Below, piece by piece: positions 57,345 through 64,000 of a stretch of DNA of 64,000 nt. This DNA is from Erodium maritimum (lineage: Eukaryota > Streptophyta > Magnoliopsida > Geraniales > Geraniaceae): NCBI GenBank assembly GCA_963921825.1, contig OY997590.1, positions 62,114,012 to 62,178,011 of the forward strand, read 5' to 3'. The position numbers and the translations under genes are program-made. The notes under the pieces were generated by a model. It did not search any database, had not been told where the DNA came from, and saw only the letters and a program-made list of their open reading frames with translations. Numbering within the stretch: position 1 is the first letter of the stretch; the number at the start of each line of letters is the position of its first letter.

Positions 57345-58859
57345 ATCTACCCCCCTTAAAGGAATTTCGTCCGCGAAATTTAAAACAGACGTAACTCGAG
57401 AGTCGAACAGTTCGGGGTACTTCGCGCGAACCTCGTCCTCGCGTTCCCAAGTCGACTCAGCCCCGTGGTGCTTCCACTGCACTCGTACCAGGCGGATAAT
57501 CTTGCCTCCCCGCAGGACCTGCTCCCGTGTGTCCATGATCAGATTCGGCTGTTCCTCATAGGAGACATCGTCAGCCACCTCGATATTTGTCCACTCAATG
57601 ACGTGGGAGGGGTCTGCGTTGTACTGTCGCAACTGGGATACGTGGAAGACATTATGGACTCTCCTAAGTTGCGGTGGTAACGCCAGACGATAAGCCACTG
57701 CTCCCACTCTGTCCAAGATCTCGAACGGGCCAATGTACCGCGGAGCCAACTTACCCCCACTGCGTCTGAACCGTACCAGCCCCTTCCTCGGGCTCACCTT
57801 CAGGAACACGTGATCCCCGACTGCGAACTCAAGAGGCCGACGTCGTCTGTCGGCATAACTTTTCTGCCGACTCTGCGCGGTCCTCAACCGATCGCGTATC
57901 AGCGCGACCTTCTCTGTCGTCTCTCTGACAAGATCTGGCCCCAGCAGACTCTTGTCCCCCACCTCTGCCCAACACACTGGCGATCGACATGGCCTCCCAT
58001 ACAACGCTTCGAACGGTGCCATCCCGATACTGGCCTGAAAGATGTTGTTTTAGGAGAACTCGGCCAACGGTAGGTGGGTCTCCCAAGATCCCCTAAAATC
58101 CAGCACACATGCCCGCAGCATGTCTTCCAAGATCTGAATAGTGCGCTCGGACTGACCGTCTGTCTGGGGTTGATGTGCTGTACTGAGTAGAACTTCGGTC
58201 CCCAACGCCTTCTGCAGACTCGGCCAAAACCTGGACGTGAAGCGGGGATCCCTGTCAGACAATATCGACACCGGGACCCCATGGAGACGCACTATCTCCT
58301 GAATGTACAGGCTGCTCAACTTGTCGACCGGATCCGTCATCCTCATAGCTAGGAAATGGGCCGACTTGGTCAACCGGTCGACTACCACTCATACGGCGTC
58401 GTTTCCCTTCGGCGATCTCGGTAGCCCACACACGAATTCCATCGTGATATGCTCCCACTTCCACTGAGCAATCGGTAGTGGCTGCAACAATCCTGCGGGA
58501 CGCTGATGCTCGGCTTTCACCTGCTGACAGACGAGACATCTCGACACAAACTCTGCGACTACTCTCCGTATCCCGCGCCACCAGAAGTGCCGCCTGAGGT
58601 CACGATACATCTTGGTGCCCCCCGGGTGCACTGTAAGACGCGAATGATGTGCCTCTCGCAATACGTCATCTCTATAGTTGCCCGACACGAACAACCCTCC
58701 TCGGTACCGTAGCCCCCAATTTGTACTGATCTCCCAACCCACTACCTCGTCGCCGTTGACGACCCTCTCTCGGATCTCTACCGTCTCATCGTCCTCCGAC
58801 TGCGCCTCCAACACTTGGGCAAGCAGTGAGGGCTGAGCTACTAATGAGCACATGGCCAT
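57288..58859 (-). pseudogene. Integrase with chromodomain-like end (Tekay B)
   Basis: The order is the zinc-binding HHCC region (HPGG-TKMYRDLRRHFWW and CLVCQQVK near 58550-58650), the catalytic core with [11 protein letters not shown] (58215-58250) and TDGQSERT (58150-58175), and GDHVFLKVSPRKGLVRF. It ends in LVRVQWKHHG and ESTWEREDEVRAKYP, typical of Tekay. The first catalytic Asp, expected in ITMDFV, is Glu here (ITMEFV, about 58437). Stops at 58389 and 58050 split it. The frame reads on past the polypurine tract into the LTR. Integrase joins element DNA to the chromosome; this one should be inactive. Confidence 0.88.
57350..57357 (-). other. Polypurine tract of Tekay B
   Basis: AAGGGGGG on the minus strand, directly upstream of TAGAT and the 3' LTR, as in Tekay A. 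Confidence 0.85.
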
Positions 58860-58901
58860 GTCACCAGTAACCTCATCTAGCTCAAGCCCGAACGTGCTTA
58901 G

Positions 58902-60290
58902 CTACCCCATCATGTCCCACTCTCGGACTGATATGCTAGCGAGGCTCGGAACCGACTTCCTACTCAAGGCTTCGGCGACCACGTTCGCCTTACCCGGATG
59001 GTAGTGTAGCTCGAAGTCGTACTCCTCGAGTAGCTCCATCCACCGCCGCTGGCGCATGTTCAGGTCTCGCTCAGAAAATATGTACTTGAGGCTCTTGTGA
59101 TCCAAGAATACCTGAAACCCCTCGCCATAAAGATAATATCGCCAACCCTTTAGCGCGAAAACGATTGCTGCCAGCTCCAAGTCGTGGGTAGGATAGTTGT
59201 GCTCGTGCGTCTTCAACTGCCTGGAGCCATAAGCCACAACTCTGCCCAACTGCATCAGTACCCAGCCCAATCCCTCTCCGGACGCATCACATTAGACATC
59301 ATACCCGATCCCTCGCTCGGGCACCACTAATACTGGAGCGGTAGTCAGTCGAGTCTTCAGCTCCGTGAACGCCCGTTCACAGTCCTCCGTCCACACAAAC
59401 CCGACTCCTTTGCGCGTCAGCAGAGTCATCGGCGCGGCTAGTCGCGCAAAGTCCTGGACGAATCGTCGATAATAGCCTGCCAACCACAGAAAGCTGCGGA
59501 TCTCGAAGACACTCGTGGGCCGTGCCCACTTCGAGACCGCGTCGATCTTCGACAGATCGACCAGTATACCGTCACGGGACACGATGTGACCGAGGAATTT
59601 CACCTCAGCGAGCCAGAACTCGCACTTCTCTAGGTTGACATATAGCTGATGCTCGCGCAGTAGTGTCAGAACAGCCCTCAGATGTGACTTATGTGCCGCC
59701 TCGTTCTACGAGTAGATCAAGATGTCGTCCACGCACACCACCACAAACTGATCTAGGTAGGGCCGGAAGATGTTGTTCATCCGGTCCATGAACGATGCAG
59801 GTGCGTTCGTCAGTCCGAATGGCATCACCAGGAACTCGTAGTGCCCATAGCGTGTCCGGAATGCAGTCTTTGCGACGTCCCCCTCACGGACTCGCAACTG
59901 ATAATAACCGGATCGCAGATCGATCTTCGAGAAGCAGGTCGACCCACTCAACTGGTCGAACAAGTCATTGATCCTCGGCATCGGGTATCGGTTCTTCACT
60001 GTAACCCGGTTCAGCTTCCGGTAATCTATACACATCCGTATCTCTCCACTCTTCTTCTTCACGAAAAGTGCTAGTGCTCCCCACGACGATACACTCGGAC
60101 GGATAAACCCCTTCTGCTGAAGCTCCTCTAGCTGACGCTTCAGCTCGGTCAACTCTGCCGGCGCAAACCTGTAAGGCGTCATCGATATCTCCGCCGTTCT
60201 CGGCACTAGGTTAATCCCGAACTCCACCTCACGAACCGGTGGTAAACCGCTCAACTCCTTAGGAAAGACCTCGGGGAACTCGCATACCAC
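58902..60290 (-). pseudogene. Reverse transcriptase and RNase H (Tekay B)
   Basis: The protein copies element RNA into DNA. The start has [17 protein letters not shown], then DYRKLNRVT and [14 protein letters not shown]; the catalytic VDDILIYS lies at 59706-59732, directly before a stop. After it come KFLGHIVSRDG and LAGYYRRFVQDF. RNase H follows with CDASGEGLG near 59275, a [14 protein letters not shown] stretch and [11 protein letters not shown]. Stops at 59706, 59292 and 58902 break it and two adjacent stops lie near 60300; the frame never changes. The catalytic residues otherwise look normal, so decay is by point mutation. Confidence 0.92.
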
Positions 60291-60416
60291 TCTCGGTAAT
60301 TATCAGCTCTGCACAGCCGATACTTCCTCCTCAGCGGACAACGCCGACAGGAGGACCCCGCTCTTACTACCCAGAACACACGTCACCTTCGTACTGCCCA
60401 CTGACACTGTCACTCG

Positions 60417-60833
60417 TCACCTGTAGCAATCGATATTGGCTCGGTACCTCGACAGCCAATCCATTCCCAAGATCACATCAAAGGTCATCATTCCCAGTAC
60501 GAGAAGATCACCAGGGCAAGGACAATCTGCGACTCTAATCTCGCAGGCACGACAGACCCTTGTCAACGACACTCCACCCCCAACTGGGGTGTCCAGGCAC
60601 AGGGGTGGACTCAACTGCTCTAAGCTCAACCCCAACCTCTCAGCATAACCCAACGAAATAAAAGAGTGTGACGCCCCGGTATCAAATAAGAATAACGCCC
60701 ATAAATGATACAATAAACACGTACCCTGGATGGTCTCGCGGTACGTGCTAGATCCTTGGGCCCTAGAGTCGGTGACTTCATACACTCTCCCCTGCGAGGC
60801 ATGTTGCCTCTGACCCGGCGCACTGGCTGCTGC
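60417..60833 (-). pseudogene. Retroviral-type aspartic protease (Tekay B)
   Basis: The active-site FDTGASHSFIS lies near 60655, followed by the ILGMDWLSRY motif near 60445. The protease would cut the gag-pol polyprotein. Stops at 60834 (upstream) and 60417 bound the open part. Confidence 0.88.
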
Positions 60834-60929
60834 TTATCCATGACTATGCTGCTGTCTCGGAATCAGTGCGCTCGTAGACGGCCGTGACGACCTCGACTGC
60901 TGACTCTGACGAGGGCGACCCCTGGGTGA

Positions 60930-62195
60930 CTATACTGTCCGCGACTGTTGCGGTCGCTGCGCTGATGTCGCTCCCAACGGCTCACGGCACCATGCCATAG
61001 TGTCTCCAACCCGGCCGCACCGGAAACAGCTGGTCTGGTCGGCTCTCGACCCCGAGCCCTGGCCTGTCCGGCTGGTCGCTGGTAGTGCCGCGTGCCCTCC
61101 TCTCGCCCGGCACCCTCGCTGCAAGTGGCCTGGCTGCCCGCAGAGATAGCATGTCGGCACCCCCTCTGTCGCGACTTTCCCCACGGACGCCACCGACCCT
61201 TGCTGTCTCGCTCCACCCTGATGAGTCTGTGGTCAGAAGAACCCCGCGGTCCTCTGCCTCCTCGGCTCTCGTGACTCTGACGGCCCTGTAAAGCTGGTCG
61301 GCCGCTGTCGAACCTCGCTGGTCCTGGCCGCATCCCGGATACCCTGCTCCACCGTCGCTCCAGTATCCACTAGATCTGTATACTTCCGCAACCTCAAGGC
61401 GAAGACCTTATCCCGAATCACTGGTCTCAGTCCCCCCTCGAACCGCAGGCAACGGTTCTGCTCGGTCATCACCATCTCCGGCGCGAATCTGGTCAAGGCC
61501 ATGAATCTGGCCTCGTATTCTGCCACTGTCATCCCCTCCTGCTCTAGGTCCAGAAACTGCCGATGTCGCTCCAACCGAGCCGACTCGGGAAAATATTGTG
61601 CCAGAAACACCTCCTGGAAGATGTCGTAGTCGTGCCCGACAATGTCCTTCACACGCCCCCACCAGTGGTAGGCGTTGTCCCTCAGCTGGTGAGCTGCGAA
61701 GAACACTCTGCGGCGGCCATCTTCGATACCTGATGTATCCAGGTCTCGCGTGACCTGCTCTAGCCACCTCTCGGCTAGGTCGGGGTTCGGCTCCCCGACG
61801 AAGATGGGTATCCCTAGCTTCAGGAAGTCTAGTAGGGTCCGGGTTGTGTGGTCCTCTGCCTGACCGGGCCTCACTAGGACCGCTGCTGCCTCTGGAGCTG
61901 GTGAAGCCGACTCTCGGCTGGCGATGACCGCCACCAAACTCTGGACTGTCCTGGTCAGCTCATCCAGGGCAGTCATAACGGGAGGGTCCGCGACCGGTGG
62001 GACGCTAGGTGTGCCTGTAGACGGTCCCGCATCGCTTCTCCTGTCTTCTCCGACAGGAGTGCCCTGCGCCTCCGCGTACTCGGCGGGCTCAACGATTGGC
62101 ACCCGTCCAGGTGTCCCCGCTAACCGTCCCCGCCTGCCTCGCGTGGGCTCCCGTCCCCGTGTTACCGCCGCTCGTCCTCGTCTACCGCGAGCCAT
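60930..62195 (-). pseudogene. gag with zinc knuckles (Tekay B)
   Basis: ATG at 62195. An Arg/Gly-rich start is followed by the capsid domain: LLDFLKLGIPIFVG, RWLEQVTRDLDTSG, AYHWWGRVK and EGMTVAEYEARF. A TGA at 61233 interrupts it, and after this the same frame continues through CYLCGQPGHLQRGC, a good CCHC knuckle, and CFRCGRVGDTMAWC, where the His is replaced by Asp. A TAG at 60930 ends it. The 320-residue first part is uninterrupted. Gag forms the particle that packages element RNA. Confidence 0.9.
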
Positions 62196-62451
62196 AAGTC
62201 AGTATCCTCTGCACGGATACACGCAAACGTTCAGTTTGCGAACTCATATAAAGGCAACAAGTTCAAATACACTAACGTTCACACGGTCTACGTCTACCCT
62301 AACGTACTTGTTACTAAACGTCACCCCGCTCACGCTGTTTATACTTTAATTATAATAATACGTAAGCGAAACCTCAATTAAACCGCATAAACGCACACCA
62401 AGCCACGCACAACGACACGAAAAAACTGCGAAGTCAAGACGGTGCAAAAAT
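62196..62451 (-). other. Leader of Tekay B, cut by an LTR insertion
   Basis: No coding sequence. It has the short palindrome AACGTTCAGTTTGCGAA-like near 62228. The expected primer-binding site is not found before 62452, so the remaining leader and the 5' LTR should lie beyond the right edge. Confidence 0.7.
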
Positions 62452-64000
62452 TGTTGGGTCTCGAGGTAAGGTTGGAGATGAACCAACTCGCAGCGGAAAA
62501 TCAATGAAAACCAAGAGACAATTAGAACCATGAAACAACTAACAAAGAATGGATTAACAAGAGAAAAATTCAGCACTAGTTCTTACCAAAACAAGAACAC
62601 CGGTTAACGAATGATTGGCTTGAGTCTCCAAGACGCCTACGTATCCACATGGGAATCAAAGCCACGTAGTTCTTCTCTTTGAGGACTCAAGAACACAAAA
62701 ATGGAGGAGGAAACTAGCCAAACCCGAAATGGCCATGGAAGAGGGAGAGAAAATGTGTTTCCTATTCTTGTCTTGTCTTTGTTATGTTGAAAAAAGATGA
62801 CTTAAACATAACAAAACCCATACTTGTCCAACTAAAGGCATGGGACAAGTATGGTGTCAAGTAAGGTGTAAATAGGACAAAGTATGGCAAGACAAGATTG
62901 TGTTAGGTGGTGAATCACCAACACCTTAATCCTTGTCTTGCTTACTTAGTACTAATTAATCAAGACTTGATTAATTAGTTCCATGGGCCTTGGTTGCATG
63001 GGCCTTTCATGGGCCTCTTGGAACATGGCCCGTGACCATTTCCAACGAGGTCCCGTGATTCGCTCATCGCCTCCATGCCTTCCATACCGGAAATGTCCAA
63101 CATTATCCGACGCGATCAATCCCAAGACTCCAAGCCTTATCTCGATCCGTAAAGTCCTATTCACTTACGGGCACATGACCCAAAACCCAGTTTTGGTCAT
63201 GTCCCGAGACAACTCCCTTTTGGCCATTCTCCGTAAATGTGTCAATGAGTTTCATCCTCCGGTGTGACCCTTAGGTTTATGCATGTCAATAGATCAACGT
63301 AAAATCCCATTTTACTTGATCCTATTTAAGTGGCAACTAACGAGACTTTAGTATTGCCTGACACTACATAACGAATCGACCCTGTCAATTCTAACCTTTC
63401 CGTCGTCCCTGTCATTATCCTTTTATCTCCGATATCCTGATTGAGATAAGGCATAGAGCCGTCATCCTTATTATTCTCAATCACCGTTCCTTGATATGTG
63501 AGATGACTGAAGATATGATACCCAGTATCATGTGCATGGCCATGCTATTCTTCCAGTCACTCTCGATCAAGCGGCCGAGAACCGATATCTTTCCCATACC
63601 TTAGTATGAGGGATAAATCCCTTAGCCGTCTTTCGTGTCACTCATGTAGCCCGTCCCCAAGCCAATCCTGGCCGTTATGGAAGCCCTGTTACGGACAACG
63701 TTAGGCTCAGGTCAAACTAGGTTGTTGACTACATAGCGATCACAAAGACTCCTTGGTCTAAGGATACATGACAAGCTACAACACTGAATATGTTCATGAC
63801 TTAATCTATGGCACATATTCAGGGCGGGTCGTCCAATATCATGTCCCACATGATATCTATGATCAGACTCCGGAATCTCATTCCAATGACTAACAGAACG
63901 TAAGCCATAAAGAGCCATCTTTCATACTAGTCGCTTCTAGTGAAGCTTTGTTGACTAGGGACCCATCGAGTGTGATCTATCTCGATCTATGGTTCTATTC
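62452..64000 (-). repeat. LTR copy, same family as 503-2097 (runs off window)
   Basis: It begins TGTTGGGTCTCGAGG and matches 503-2046 nearly base for base in the same orientation; about 46 more bases are expected beyond the window. Unlike the left copy it has no primer-binding site on its left, so this is either the 3' LTR of a minus-strand element or a solo LTR. It inserted into the leader of Tekay B; the left flank is AAAAT. Confidence 0.9.

Larger units (their letters stand above)
55032..62451 (-). mobile_element. Tekay/Del-type chromovirus, 3' LTR to leader (Tekay B)
   Basis: On the minus strand the order is leader (62451-62196), gag, protease, reverse transcriptase, RNase H, integrase with chromodomain-like end, polypurine tract and 3' LTR. 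Its 5' LTR and primer-binding site are not in the window, because another LTR starts at 62452 within the leader. All coding parts share one frame from 62195 to 57288, about 1,636 codons, broken by about ten stop codons and by no frameshift I can see. It inserted into the DUF1985 remnant; the left flank is TGGAG. Confidence 0.9.

Overview
This window is plant nuclear DNA, most likely from a eudicot. It has chromovirus-type (Tekay/Del) and Athila/Tat-type LTR retrotransposons, L1-type LINEs with plant ORF1 domains (DUF4283 plus zinc knuckle, or RRM), hAT, MULE and Harbinger DNA transposons, and one spliced gene whose seven introns are all GT-AG. There is no bacterial-style gene arrangement. All calls were made by reading the sequence; no alignment or database search was run.

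Only one gene looks intact: an eight-exon lipase (coding 32977-35057, 461 residues) with a GHSAG serine motif, lying between transposon clusters. Everything else is mobile DNA or broken gene pieces.

Layout: (1) 1-2097, 5' LTR and leader of a minus-strand LTR element that runs off the left edge; a second copy of the same LTR starts at 62452 and runs off the right edge. (2) 2186-5695, a 5'-truncated LINE with reverse transcriptase. (3) 5720-11351, old remnants: a Tekay-like LTR, a tRNA-like SINE candidate, a DELLA-domain pseudogene piece, a LINE ORF1 (RRM) and a Copia gag. (4) 11918-23114, a complete-ended Tekay element (Tekay A) with target duplication ATTGT but almost no pol. (5) 23673-28614, a non-coding LINE derivative with a 17-bp target duplication, split by a solo Tekay LTR (25499-28390, duplication AGAAC). 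(6) 28630-29502, a truncated Harbinger transposase. (7) 29907-32334, an ORF1-only LINE. (8) the lipase gene. (9) 35719-51815, an Athila/Tat-like non-autonomous element. Its 5' LTR carries a 5.7-kb hAT (36860-42537), which itself holds foldback elements and a MULE with a possible captured gene piece. Its interior carries two ORF1-only LINEs (43825-46237 and 48668-50432). (10) 51816-55031, a LINE tail and a DUF1985 transposon pseudogene. (11) 55032-62451, a second Tekay element (Tekay B, minus strand) with a whole gag-pol reading frame broken by nonsense codons, interrupted on its right by the LTR at 62452.

The most interesting pattern is that four LINE insertions with clear target-site duplications lack reverse transcriptase: three keep only ORF1 and one keeps no recognisable ORF. 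Three of these share a 3' hairpin and a tail of the same kind as the one RT-encoding LINE in the window. This suggests ORF1-only or non-coding LINEs mobilised in trans.
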